The notes beneath the pieces are model-generated. The model was not told the origin of the DNA. It made no database searches and was given only the letters and a program-made list of their open reading frames with translations. 64,000 bases of DNA, from NCBI RefSeq assembly GCF_036010325.1, contig NZ_CP108549.1:8990001-9054000 (forward strand), written 5' to 3'. A program made the translations under genes and the position numbers. Below are positions 36,754 to 46,255 of the stretch, in pieces. The number at the start of each line of letters is the position of its first letter. The first letter of the stretch is position 1. This stretch comes from Streptomyces sp. NBC_01210 (lineage in GTDB: Bacteria; Actinomycetota; Actinomycetes; Streptomycetales; Streptomycetaceae).

Positions 36754-38796
36754 TTGTATCTGGGGCGGGTCAGGGCCAAGGGGTTCAAGTCACTGCTGGA
36801 CACGGACGTTTCGCTGCGGCAGGGCGTCACGGTGGTACTGGGGGAGAACAACGCGGGTAAGTCGAACTTCATCGACGCGCTTCGTTTGCTGACCGACCCG
36901 CTGGATGGCCGGCGCAGCAGGTGGTGGGAGGCCGAGGACGTCCATCCATGGGCGGAGAGCGGTGCGGAACTGACCGCCGTCTACGGAGGGCTGACGCCCG
37001 CAGAGACCGGCACCCATCTGCAGGCGCTGGTACCCGCGGCCGAGGGACCGGGCCTGCCGGATGGCCATCGCGTCCGCTATACCGTGCAGTTCACGCGACC
37101 GGCTGCCGATGCCCGGCCGCAGCGTCCGGTGTGGTCGGCGGGCCGGCTGCTGGATGATCCGGAGCCGGAGGCGCGCCGTGCGATCCGGCACGTATATCTG
37201 CCGCCGATGCGCAACGCCCAGCAGGAGCTGGCTTCCAGCGCCGGGAACCGGCTGCGGCTGATCCTCGCTGCAGAGCTTGGCGCGGAGGACGCCATTAAAG
37301 ACTTCGAGCGGGAGCAGGCCGACCACTTCAGGAGCCTGGAAGGGCACGAGAAGATCGAAGCGGCCCGCAAGAGGATCAATGACCCGCTCGGTCTGCTGAC
37401 CGCCGGGGCCCATCCCCAGCACATGGGGCTATCGTTCGCGGACCCGACGCTGGTATCCATCGCCCGAGCGCTGCGTACCCGGATGAGTGATGAAGGCCTG
37501 GCCGTCGAAGACATCTCACGCTCCGGCCTGGGCTACGCCAACCTGCTGTACATCGCCACCGTGCTGGCCGAGCTGGAAGCCGCCCGGGACGCGGATTTGA
37601 CGCTGTTTCTGGTGGAGGAGCCCGAGGCACATCTCCATCCTCAGTTGCAGATTCTGCTGCTGGACCATCTGCGGGCTCAGGCCCTGCGCTCTCAGCATGC
37701 CCCGCCGCCCGACGGGGGAGCACCCCTGGGACGCATCCAGGTCGTCATCACCACCCATTCGCCGGTACTGGCCGCGGCCACCACGGTCGAGGACCTGGTG
37801 GTCCTCAAACGCTGCCGCACCCTCACCCACACCACGCCAGCAACCGCTCCGGCCGAGGCGGACCGTGCTACCACCACCGCCAGCGCTGACGCCGACACAG
37901 AGGCGGAAGAGAAGCCGGCCGGCTTCGCGTTCACCACGGCCGCCATTTCGGTGGCGAAGATTCCCTTCGCCAAGCACGAGGCCGCCAAACTCGACCGCTA
38001 CCTCGACATCACCAAGAGCGCCATGCTCTTCGGTACCCGGGTGATCCTTGTCGAGGGTCTGGCCGAGGCACTGCTGATGCCCGCCTTCGCCGAGCTCGTC
38101 CTGTCCGCGCTGCCGCCGGAGGAGCAGCCCAGGGCCAAGGCCGTCTTTCGTGGCACCTGCATCGTTGCGGTCGACGGGGTGGACTTCAAGCCATACATGC
38201 GAGCCCTGCTCTCAGGGGTAGGCGGCATACGGATCGCAGACCGGGTCGTGCTGATCACCGACCAGGACCCTCGCAAGAAGAAGACCCCGCCGGAACAGGA
38301 CGACCGGGACCAGCCGGACGCCGAGACCGCCTCGACGCACGCAGCAGGAACGACCGGCACTGTCTCCGAGCCGGCCGCCGACAGCACCGGAAGCGACGAG
38401 GAGCCGGAAGTCGGCTTCAACCGCGCCTTGTATCTCCACGACAGCCTTCGCGCGTGGGACGTGCCCGACGCGGCGTTCCACATCGCCGAGAGCAAACCCA
38501 CCCTGGAACCCGAGCTGATGCGCCCGGAGACCAACCAGACGGTCCTCGCCGAGACGTTCTTCGACCTGCGCCCGCGTTCCCAGCACCGCTGGAAACCGAT
38601 CGAGGAGGCCACCACGTCCGGCGAACGGGCGGCCGCGTTCGGCGCCCTTTTCACGTCCGAAATCGGCCTGCCCAAGGGGGATTTCGCCTACCGCCTGGCA
38701 GACCGTCTCACCCGGAAGCCGGGCGGGTTCACGGTGCCCGAGCATCTGGCCGGTGCCATCCGCTGGATCGCGGGAGTGGACGAGGCGACCGCATGA
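36754..38796 (+). CDS. gajA: OLD-family ATPase-TOPRIM nuclease, GajA-like (Gabija)
   Basis: The 680-residue protein starts at TTG 36754 behind AAGGGGTGG. The ATPase has Walker A VVLGENNAGKSNFIDALRLL, an ABC-like signature region, Walker B LFLVEEPEAHLHPQLQILLL and the switch histidine in VVITTHSPVLAAATT. A charged Ala/Thr-rich insert (~360-400) precedes the TOPRIM domain: Glu in RVILVEGLAEALLMPAF, then CIVAVDGVDFKPYMRALL and VLITDQDPRKKK. A second low-complexity insert lies near residues 510-550. In Gabija, GajA cuts DNA when nucleotides are depleted by phage replication. The UvrD partner follows with an ATGA overlap, which makes the pair Gabija-like. It is longer than the ~580-residue Bacillus protein. 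Confidence 0.82.
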   Translation: MYLGRVRAKGFKSLLDTDVSLRQGVTVVLGENNAGKSNFIDALRLLTDPLDGRRSRWWEAEDVHPWAESGAELTAVYGGLTPAETGTHLQALVPAAEGPGLPDGHRVRYTVQFTRPAADARPQRPVWSAGRLLDDPEPEARRAIRHVYLPPMRNAQQELASSAGNRLRLILAAELGAEDAIKDFEREQADHFRSLEGHEKIEAARKRINDPLGLLTAGAHPQHMGLSFADPTLVSIARALRTRMSDEGLAVEDISRSGLGYANLLYIATVLAELEAARDADLTLFLVEEPEAHLHPQLQILLLDHLRAQALRSQHAPPPDGGAPLGRIQVVITTHSPVLAAATTVEDLVVLKRCRTLTHTTPATAPAEADRATTTASADADTEAEEKPAGFAFTTAAISVAKIPFAKHEAAKLDRYLDITKSAMLFGTRVILVEGLAEALLMPAFAELVLSALPPEEQPRAKAVFRGTCIVAVDGVDFKPYMRALLSGVGGIRIADRVVLITDQDPRKKKTPPEQDDRDQPDAETASTHAAGTTGTVSEPAADSTGSDEEPEVGFNRALYLHDSLRAWDVPDAAFHIAESKPTLEPELMRPETNQTVLAETFFDLRPRSQHRWKPIEEATTSGERAAAFGALFTSEIGLPKGDFAYRLADRLTRKPGGFTVPEHLAGAIRWIAGVDEATA

Positions 38797-40622
38797 GCGA
38801 CCTCGAGGAACGGCGTGACCAGGCCCGCGACCAGCAACAGCAGGCGGTCCATGCCCCAGCCCCCCTCTTCGTCCGCGCCTGCCCCGGCGCCGGCAAGACC
38901 CGGGTCCTGGTCGACCGCCACTGCAACACCCCGCCCGGGCGGCGGCGCACCGGGCGCGCTCTGCTGTCCTTCACCAACGTCGCCGCCGACGAACTGCGCG
39001 AACGCTGCACGGGCCAGGGCGGCCGCACCGACCTGACGGTCTTCCCGCACTACATCGGCACCTTCGACAGCTTCCTGTGGCGCTACCTGGTCCGGCCCTT
39101 CCTGCCCGCCGACGCGCCCTGGCAGCACGTCCTGTCCTGGGACCACGTTCCCGGCGCCATCGTCGGCCCGCGCAAAGTCCCCATGCCCGCCTTCGACTTC
39201 CGCTACGACCCCGCAACCCAGCACACCAGCGTCGCCTGGCCCACCTCCGGCCAGTACCTGCACAACTCCCAGCTGACCGAGGACGACTACCTGGCCCGGG
39301 CCAGGACGGCCCGCGAGCGGCTGTGGCAGACGAACGGCTACATGACCGGGCTCGAGGTACGCATCGCAGCACTGCAGCACGCCGACTACACCGCCTGTAC
39401 CGCCCTGCTTGCACACCGCTTCTTCGAGATCATCGTCGATGAGGCACAGGACTGCTCCGCACTCGACCTGGCCATCCTGACCCGCCTGTACCGAGCCGGC
39501 ATCCCGCTGGTGATCGTCGCCGACACCGACCAGGGCATCTACGAGTGGAACGACGCCCGCCCCGAAGACCTCCACCAGTTCACCCAAGCCATTGGCGACC
39601 ACCTCGAACTCACCGGCAACTGGCGCAGCAGCCCTGCCATCTGCCAGTTGGCCGCCACCCTGCGCCCCGCCGCGCGCCGCACCCCGGACATCGCCGTCGG
39701 CGACCACCACGACGCCGCCCGGCCGCTGCTCCTGCTGCCGTACGGCAAACACCGCAAGCAGATCTCCGCGCTCACCAACAGCACCGACGCCGGCGAAGCG
39801 TTCACCGCGTGGGCCGCCCAGGAGGGCATCGGGGCCGCCGACTGCCTGGCCCTGGCCTACCGCAACGCCGCGGTCCCCAAGGCCCGCACCCGGCCCGCTC
39901 CGCAACTGCCCAAGGACCAGAACACCATCGCGCTGGCCTGGGCGGCCGTCGTCATCTCCGCCACCGACATCCCGCCCACTTCACGCGCTCACGCTCTGGC
40001 AATGGCCACCACCTTCCTGCGTGAGTACTGGTATCCCGACGAACTCGGCACCCTCACGGAACTTCTCACCCAGTACGGCCTCACCCCTGCGCTCCTGCGC
40101 CGGCGCGCGGCAGCCTTCCTGCACGCACTGCCGGCCGTGGATGAAGCGCCGGCACGTCAGTGGCGCAAACAGGCCCGCCTCGTCCTGCAAGACCAGACGC
40201 CTCCCGCTCCGGCCGTCGCGCCCACCCCGCCCAAACTCCTGTCCCTGGCCACGGCCGACCTCGACAAGCCCATCCGCTCACTGATCGGACTCCCGGAGCA
40301 GACGGACGAGGCCGCATCCGCCGCCCGGCCGATGCGCAGTTCCAGCATCCATCAGGCCAAGGGCAGCGAAGCCGAGGCCGTCCTCGTCCATCTCCCCAAA
40401 CCGCAGGACATCACCGAACTGATCGACGCCTGGACCAGTCCGTCGACCGACACCGCATCCAGTGAACTGCTGCGCGTCTACTACGTCGCCATTACCCGCG
40501 CCCGACGCCTGCTGGCGCTGACCTACCCCTACTCCAAGCACGGCGACATCACCGCCCTGCTGGACGCGCACAACATCGAGTACCAGACCGAGACCGCGCC
40601 GCCCCCGCCCACAGCGCCCTGA
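38793..40622 (+). CDS. gajB: UvrD/PcrA-type helicase, GajB-like (Gabija)
   Basis: The 609-residue SF1 helicase has motif Q/I in QQQAVHAPAPLFVRACPGAG plus KTRV, motif Ia ALLSFTNVAADELRERC, motif II FEIIVDEAQDCSALDLAIL, motif III IVADTDQGIYEWNDA, motif IV GNWRSSPAICQLA, motif V SSIHQAKGSEAEAVLV and motif VI VYYVAITRARRLLAL. All catalytic residues look intact. In Gabija, GajB is a small helicase or nucleotide sensor that works with GajA. The ATG is inside the gajA stop (ATGA), so the two are co-translated. Length is somewhat above the ~500-residue reference. Confidence 0.82.
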   Translation: MSDLEERRDQARDQQQQAVHAPAPLFVRACPGAGKTRVLVDRHCNTPPGRRRTGRALLSFTNVAADELRERCTGQGGRTDLTVFPHYIGTFDSFLWRYLVRPFLPADAPWQHVLSWDHVPGAIVGPRKVPMPAFDFRYDPATQHTSVAWPTSGQYLHNSQLTEDDYLARARTARERLWQTNGYMTGLEVRIAALQHADYTACTALLAHRFFEIIVDEAQDCSALDLAILTRLYRAGIPLVIVADTDQGIYEWNDARPEDLHQFTQAIGDHLELTGNWRSSPAICQLAATLRPAARRTPDIAVGDHHDAARPLLLLPYGKHRKQISALTNSTDAGEAFTAWAAQEGIGAADCLALAYRNAAVPKARTRPAPQLPKDQNTIALAWAAVVISATDIPPTSRAHALAMATTFLREYWYPDELGTLTELLTQYGLTPALLRRRAAAFLHALPAVDEAPARQWRKQARLVLQDQTPPAPAVAPTPPKLLSLATADLDKPIRSLIGLPEQTDEAASAARPMRSSSIHQAKGSEAEAVLVHLPKPQDITELIDAWTSPSTDTASSELLRVYYVAITRARRLLALTYPYSKHGDITALLDAHNIEYQTETAPPPPTAP

Positions 40623-40859
40623 CGACCCCCGACCGCCTCTCAGACGAATCGGCTGACGGCTGCGTAAGCAGCCGCCCGGGCCGCTTCCTTCCAGCACGGC
40701 CTGCGCTGGCGCTGGTAACCGCCGCCACCGCGAACCGGTCCGCCGTCTGGCTGTTCCCCGAACTGCGGGTGCGGATCCGGTGATCGCCGGACAGCGGATG
40801 TCTCGGTGTGTCACCTTGCGATTGCGCTGTGAAGCCGCACTCACCCTTTGAGGAGCACC

Positions 40860-42383
40860 GTGCCCCTACCCACTGCCGAGCAGAGCGGCGCCATCGACGC
40901 CTTCCGGCGCGGGGACCACCTGGTCCTGCAGGCCGGCGCCGGAACGGGCAAGACGACGACCCTGTCGATGATCGCCGCCAGCACCGGCAAGCGGGGCCGG
41001 TACATCGCCTTCAACAAGGCCATCGCCACCGAGGCCTCCAGCAAGTTCCCGGGCAACGTGCTGTGCAAGACGATGCACGCGCTCGCATACGCCGCAGTCG
41101 GTCACCGCTTCAAGAACCGGATGGACGCGCCCCGCGTCCCGGGGTGGAAGACCGGCACGGCCCTGGGCATCAACATCAACATGCGCGTCCGTATCGGCGA
41201 GCGCAACGTCACCAACAAGGCCCTGTCCTACACCGTGCTACGGACCGTCACCCGCTTCTGCCAGTCCGCGGACTCCACCATCCAGCGCTACCACGTCCCG
41301 CGTCTGCGCGGCATCGAGGCCGAACACCTCCACGCCCAGCTCGTCGACCTCGTCCTGCCATACGCGAACCGGGCATGGACGGATCTGCAGAACCCCGAGG
41401 AAGGCGTGGTCCGCTTCGACCACGACCACTACCTCAAGCACTGGGCCCTCACCCAGCCGCGTATTACCGCGGACTTCCTGCTCTTGGACGAGGCCCAGGA
41501 CACCAATCCCGTGGTCGAGAAGGTCTTCAACGACCAGCGTGACCATACCCAGTTGGTGATGGTCGGGGACTCCGCCCAGGCGATCTACGGCTGGCGCGGC
41601 GCGCGGGACGTGATGAGCGGCTTCGAGGGCACCGAGCGCGCACTGTCCCAGTCGTTCCGCTTCGGGCCCGCGCTCGCCGCGGAGGCCAACCGGTGGCTGG
41701 GCATCGTGGACGCCCCGATCCGCCTGGCCGGCACGGCTGCGATCAACACCCGGCTGGAGCGTGTCGAGCAGCCGGACGCGATCCTGTGCCGCTCCAATGT
41801 CGGCGCGATGCTCGAAGTCATGCGTCTGCTCGACGAGGGCCGCCGCGTCGCCCTGGTCGGTGGCGGAGAGTCCCTGCGGGCGCTGGCGAGGGCGGCCCGC
41901 GACCTGAAAGCCGGCAAACGCAGCACCCATCCCGAACTGATCCTGTTCGACTCCTGGGGCGAACTCCAGGAGTACGCCGAGTACGACCCCTCCGGACGGG
42001 ATCTCCTGCCGCTGGTCGACCTCGTTGACGAACACGGTGTCGACGTCATCCTCAATGCGGTGGACAGACTCGCCGTCGAGCAGGGCGCCGAGATCGTCGT
42101 CTCCACCGCTCACAAGGCCAAGGGCCGCGAATGGGCCTCCGTCCGCATCGGCGAGGACTTCACCGAACCCTCCGAAGAGACCGATGAGAACGGCGACCCG
42201 CTGCCCGGCGACATCGACGACGCAGAGGCCCGCCTCGCTTACGTCGCCGTCACCCGTGCCCGCCACCAACTCGACCTCGGCGGCCTGTCCTGGATCAATC
42301 AGCACCCCGACGGCAACCCCGGGGGCAAGCGCCCGCCCCAGCACCCAGGATCACCGTCGCCCTGGGACCTGCTGGGCCCCTAG
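40860..42383 (+). CDS. UvrD-family helicase (copy 1 of a paralogous pair)
   Basis: The 507-residue protein begins at GTG 40860, four bases after GAGGAG. Helicase motifs: LQAGAGTGKTTTLSMIAAST (I), FNKAIATEASSKFP (Ia), DFLLLDEAQDTNPVVEKVF (II), MVGDSAQAIYGWRGARDVM (III), LSQSFRFGPALAAEANRWL (IV), VSTAHKAKGREWASVRI (V) and LAYVAVTRARHQLDLGGL (VI). It is much more like the 59692-61158 protein than like the adjacent GajB-like helicase. It stands 237 bases after gajB, which may mean a separate unit. Possible roles are a stand-alone defence helicase or repair of mobile DNA (inference). Confidence 0.85.
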   Translation: MPLPTAEQSGAIDAFRRGDHLVLQAGAGTGKTTTLSMIAASTGKRGRYIAFNKAIATEASSKFPGNVLCKTMHALAYAAVGHRFKNRMDAPRVPGWKTGTALGININMRVRIGERNVTNKALSYTVLRTVTRFCQSADSTIQRYHVPRLRGIEAEHLHAQLVDLVLPYANRAWTDLQNPEEGVVRFDHDHYLKHWALTQPRITADFLLLDEAQDTNPVVEKVFNDQRDHTQLVMVGDSAQAIYGWRGARDVMSGFEGTERALSQSFRFGPALAAEANRWLGIVDAPIRLAGTAAINTRLERVEQPDAILCRSNVGAMLEVMRLLDEGRRVALVGGGESLRALARAARDLKAGKRSTHPELILFDSWGELQEYAEYDPSGRDLLPLVDLVDEHGVDVILNAVDRLAVEQGAEIVVSTAHKAKGREWASVRIGEDFTEPSEETDENGDPLPGDIDDAEARLAYVAVTRARHQLDLGGLSWINQHPDGNPGGKRPPQHPGSPSPWDLLGP

Positions 42384-42627
42384 CCGAAGTGACAGTCGGT
42401 CCGTCGTACACGGCCGGTCTACGCAAAGGCTTCGATATCCACGAATGCACCGTAAAGCCCACCACTGACAATGGCGTTGCGTCGTGAGCCGGTGGCCTCA
42501 CCGCGCTCACCTCGCGCGGCGCTTGCCTGCCGCAGATAATTCGACGCCGTCGGCGGCGGGTGGTGCAGAGGCTCAGAAGACGTACTGGCCCGGCCTGCTG
42601 GCATCTACGGGAGCGGCACGGGGCGGT

Positions 42628-43746
42628 TCAGCCGAGCTGGGCTGTTGCGGCGTCGATTTCTTTCATGGTGATGTTCTCGCTGCCGCTGCGGATCGCGATG
42701 ACGGCTGCGGTGGAGACGGCGTAGGCGAGGGCTTTGAAGTAGCCGCCGGTGCGCCGGTGCAGTTCGACGGCGTGCTGGCTCAGGGCGTGTTCCTCGAGTC
42801 GGTACAGGCTCAGGTCGTCCTCGAAGCCCATCAGCACTTCCCGGAAGGTCGTGTCGTCCTCGGTGTTCAGGGGCAGGGGGTGCAGCCAGGTCACCGGCAG
42901 CAGCGCGGTGGGGGAGGGCGAGGCGGGCGTCGCCGGGCGGTCCGCCCGCTCAAGCCGTACCCGGTTCTCCTCGCTGACCCGGGTCAGGTCTCCGGCCAGG
43001 ATGCGGGCCTGGTGCAGGAGGTGGCTGGCTCCGGTGCCGCAGAAGACGAGCGAGATGCCCAGCTTGTCGCGCAGATACTCGAAGTAGGGCAGTACGTTCG
43101 CCAGGTGCTGCGGCGAGGCGCGGTTGATGTCGTCGATGAGCAGCAGACGGGTCTGTGCCGTCTCCAGGACGTAGTTGACCGGCAGGGTCAGGTCGGGGTT
43201 GCGGCGCATCTCCAGGACTTCGGCGAGGCTCTTCGGCTCGGGTTGCAGGCCCAGATAGGAGGCGATCTCCCAGACCCAGTTCACTCTCTGCTCCGGGTCC
43301 GCGGGGGCGGTGATGTGCACCACCGGGATCGTGTTCTGGCGCCTGCCGCCCGTGCCGGCTTCGATCTCCTGCTGGGCGGCGCGTCCCGTCGCCCGCAGCA
43401 GGCAGGTCTTGCCGGTGCCGGCGGGCCCGTCGATGACATGGTCCACCAGCCCGTCACGACGACCGCTGTTGCCGTGGACCGCCTCGACGACCGTCTCCTG
43501 CATGTGGGTCATCGCGTCGGTGGGCACCATCCGCAGATGCCGGTGGTAGGCGATGGACTGCTCGTCTGTGCGCCTGTCCGGGCCAGGGCTGCTGCCCGCC
43601 CGCACGGGCGGTTCCACTTCCTCGTCGACGAAGTGAGTCCAGCCGGTGACCTGGAACAGCGGCAGAGGCCGCATCGGGGTCTCTTTGAGCTGCTGGCGCA
43701 GGCGCGCCTCGCGCTTGTCGCGCAGCTCTACGGTCGCTTTCATCAC
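42628..43746 (-). CDS. tnsC: TnsC/TniB-like AAA+ ATPase of a Tn7-like module
   Basis: The 372-residue protein has Walker A in VIDGPAGTGKTCLLRATGRA, Walker B in TRLLLIDDINRASPQHLANV, and a sensor-like strand GISLVFCGTGASHLL. This is the TniB/TnsC layout: an ATP-dependent adaptor that binds target DNA and activates the DDE transposase. It is the third gene of the minus-strand tnsA-tnsB-tnsC order, separated from tnsB by 93 bases holding a perfect 17-bp hairpin. No TniQ/TnsD target selector is recognisable downstream. Confidence 0.83.
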   Translation of the reverse strand: MMKATVELRDKREARLRQQLKETPMRPLPLFQVTGWTHFVDEEVEPPVRAGSSPGPDRRTDEQSIAYHRHLRMVPTDAMTHMQETVVEAVHGNSGRRDGLVDHVIDGPAGTGKTCLLRATGRAAQQEIEAGTGGRRQNTIPVVHITAPADPEQRVNWVWEIASYLGLQPEPKSLAEVLEMRRNPDLTLPVNYVLETAQTRLLLIDDINRASPQHLANVLPYFEYLRDKLGISLVFCGTGASHLLHQARILAGDLTRVSEENRVRLERADRPATPASPSPTALLPVTWLHPLPLNTEDDTTFREVLMGFEDDLSLYRLEEHALSQHAVELHRRTGGYFKALAYAVSTAAVIAIRSGSENITMKEIDAATAQLG

Positions 43747-43783
43747 GCTGCCCTCTCGTACACGGTTCCCGATTCATTCCCTC

Positions 43784-43829
43784 CACAGGGCCGGACCGCG
43801 AGGAGCGCACCCCGCGGTCCGGCCCTGTG
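43784..43829. terminator. 17-bp perfect hairpin between tnsB and tnsC
   Basis: CACAGGGCCGGACCGCG (43784-43800) is mirrored exactly at 43813-43829 with a 12-base loop. On the minus strand it lies 11 bases after the tnsB stop and about 38 bases before the tnsC start. It may act as a partial terminator that lowers TnsC output, or as a binding site. Confidence 0.55.
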
Positions 43830-43839
43830 CCTTCGTCGT

Positions 43840-46239
43840 TCACGGCTCCATGCCCCCAGGCATGTCCACCTCCCACACGTCGATGACACCCTCGCCGTCC
43901 TCGCCGCTGTCCTCGCCGTCCGCACCGGAGCCGAGGTCGTCGAGGAGTTCGGCGTCGACGACCTCGTACGCCTCGGCCGGTGTCCCGGCGACGGAGGTGT
44001 CGGGCGGGCCGCAGGAGGCGTCGGCATCGACGAAGAGGGCCGCGAGCGGGTGCGGAGCCTGCCCGCCTTCCTGTTCTCCGCCGGTGGCCGCCCCTGCGGG
44101 CAGGGCTGCCGGGGCGGCCACCGGCGGGGGCGCCATGGGGGAGATGGGCAGCGCCGGGCGGGGCCGCAGGGTGGACAGGTCGAATTCCTCCAGGCCCGCG
44201 TAGGGGTCCTGGGAGGGTTGCTCGGTGTCCAACTCCATTCCCTGGAAGGGCGGTTCGGCTCCCGTGCGCTTGGGCGGCGGCCTGCGGCTGCGGCGGCGCC
44301 GGTCGCGCTGCGCCAGGGCGATCGCTTCCTCGTCCTGCTCGCTGCCGCCAGCAGCGCGGTGCTGCTCGGCGTGCTCCTGCCACATGTCCGCGGTCCACGG
44401 GTCGTGCAGCAGGTGCCGCAGCCGGAAATCGCAGGTCACCCAGGTGTCGGCCGTGTGGTCGTACAGCCACACCCGCTCGGGACGGTAGGGATTGAAGCGG
44501 CATTCCCATTTGTCCCCTACGCCGGGCAGCTTCGAGCCGCCGCGCAGAAGGATCTCCCGGTAGTGCCCGGCGTCCTGCGCGACGGGCTGATAGGTCCGAT
44601 AGCTGATCATGAAGCCGCCTTTGCCGGGGGTGACCCACCGCGGCAGCAGGAAGAAGCGGTTCTGGGCGGGGGAGAGCGGCATGGGCCGGTAGCCGCTGCG
44701 GGCCACCTGGACGGCGTACATGTCGTTGGGGGACAGCACGACGTGGGGCCGGAACGGATCGCGCAGCCCCGCATCGGGGGTCTGCTGGTACTCCAAGGCC
44801 ACCCATTCCTGGGCCATCTGCTGGAGCTCGGCGATCGTGAACAGCGGCATGCGGTCGATGCCGCGGCCGCGTTTTTTGTGGCTGCGGCCCTGCCAGCCGT
44901 GCCGTACGTGCTGGCTGAAGCGGTGCGCGAGGGTGGTGAAGAAGTTCTCGGCGAGCGGCTTGTCGGTCGGGGTCCTCTTGCGTGCCGGGCGGCGGGCGAT
45001 GCGCAGCCGGTCGCAGACCTCGGTGAAATGCTCGCTCACATAAGGGCTGCCCTGGTCGTAGATGATCAGTTCGGGGCGGATGACCGGGCGGGCGGCGGTG
45101 GCCTCGGTGAACCGCTCGTCCGCCGCCCGCAGCGCCCCGAAGGGCAGGGTGGAGGCGGCGGCCGCGCTCAGCGGGTCCCAGCCGGGCATCACCGGCCAGG
45201 GTGCGAAGGCCTGCGCCAGCATCAGGGTCAGGTCGATCGCCCGGGTCGCCTGGCCGGGCCGTCCGCTCTCGGTGTCCTGGGGACGGCTGGGCGTGATCAT
45301 CAGCGCGCACATGCTGTGGTTGGCCACGTCGATCAGCGAGGTCAGCTCCGTGGCGGTGGGCCGGCCGTCGTCGCCGCGGGCCAGGATCCGCAGCGGTGTG
45401 GTGTCGGCCTGGGTGACCTGTCCCGGCCGCAGGACGGCTTCGCGCCCGCCGTGGGGCAGGGGTGGGGTGGAGGCCAGGGCGGCCCGGGCCCGCGTGGGCT
45501 GGCCCAGCGCCTCGGCCAGACCGGACTCCTTCATCCTCAGGTAGAAGGTGGAACGGGAGGGCAGCAGGGCCGCCACGGCAGCCGGGTCGTCGAGTTCGGT
45601 GGCATAGCGCGAGTGCAGCAGGTCCTCGACCTCCTCGCGGATCAGGTCGATGGTCACGTCCGACTCGTGTGCGCGCCGGGCCACTACCTCCTGCATGGCG
45701 GTCAGGCACCGCGGGTCGGTGAAGCCCCCCGGCCGTTTGTCCCGCGTCGCGGGCAGCAGGACGGCTGGGTTCTCCCCGGCCGCTTTCCATTTGCGCCGCT
45801 TGTCGGCGAGGGTGTGGGCGGAGCAGCGGATGCCGTCGGCGACCAGCCGCGCCGACATTGCGGCGCACCGCTGGGCCAGCGTCGTTTCCGGCCCGAATCC
45901 CCGCGCATGCTCACTTCGGCCCGGTGCCAGACCGGTGTCGATCTCCACCATGCGCGCCTGCCACAGCCCGGTCTCCTCCTCCCGCCCCTCCTGCCGACCC
46001 CACCCGCCAAGGGCCGCGCCGCCGGCGACCTGCGCCGCACCGCCGCTGACGACGGCGAAGTCCTCCGCGCCCACCAGCCACCGGTACGACACCGCCCGGG
46101 GCACCTCCCCGCCGCCCTGCTCCACCAGCGTGACCTGCGACCCTTGCCATTCCACCACTTCCCACTCGCGCTCCTGCCAGCGCACCCGCGCCCCGGTGGA
46201 CAGCGACTCCGAAAACCGGCCCTCACCTGTTCCCGCCAT
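43840..46239 (-). CDS. tnsB: TnsB/TniA-like DDE transposase
   Basis: About 799 residues from ATG 46239. An N-terminal DNA-binding region (TLAQRCAAMSARLVADGIRC; AHTLADKRRKWKAAG; LPSRSTFYLRMKESGL) precedes an rve/DDE core: first Asp in VLRPGQVTQADTTPLRIL, second in PELIIYDQGSPYVSEHF, Glu in PTDKPLAENFFTTLA. A Mu-transposase C-terminal beta barrel follows (RPHVVLSPNDMYAVQVARSG), and the acidic tail (DDLGSGADGEDSGEDGEG) could bind TnsC. TnsB cuts and joins the 3' ends in Tn7-like transposition. The gap to the upstream tnsA is 16 bases. Confidence 0.85.
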   Translation of the reverse strand: MAGTGEGRFSESLSTGARVRWQEREWEVVEWQGSQVTLVEQGGGEVPRAVSYRWLVGAEDFAVVSGGAAQVAGGAALGGWGRQEGREEETGLWQARMVEIDTGLAPGRSEHARGFGPETTLAQRCAAMSARLVADGIRCSAHTLADKRRKWKAAGENPAVLLPATRDKRPGGFTDPRCLTAMQEVVARRAHESDVTIDLIREEVEDLLHSRYATELDDPAAVAALLPSRSTFYLRMKESGLAEALGQPTRARAALASTPPLPHGGREAVLRPGQVTQADTTPLRILARGDDGRPTATELTSLIDVANHSMCALMITPSRPQDTESGRPGQATRAIDLTLMLAQAFAPWPVMPGWDPLSAAAASTLPFGALRAADERFTEATAARPVIRPELIIYDQGSPYVSEHFTEVCDRLRIARRPARKRTPTDKPLAENFFTTLAHRFSQHVRHGWQGRSHKKRGRGIDRMPLFTIAELQQMAQEWVALEYQQTPDAGLRDPFRPHVVLSPNDMYAVQVARSGYRPMPLSPAQNRFFLLPRWVTPGKGGFMISYRTYQPVAQDAGHYREILLRGGSKLPGVGDKWECRFNPYRPERVWLYDHTADTWVTCDFRLRHLLHDPWTADMWQEHAEQHRAAGGSEQDEEAIALAQRDRRRRSRRPPPKRTGAEPPFQGMELDTEQPSQDPYAGLEEFDLSTLRPRPALPISPMAPPPVAAPAALPAGAATGGEQEGGQAPHPLAALFVDADASCGPPDTSVAGTPAEAYEVVDAELLDDLGSGADGEDSGEDGEGVIDVWEVDMPGGMEP

Positions 46240-46255
46240 GCGCCCCTCCGGTCCT

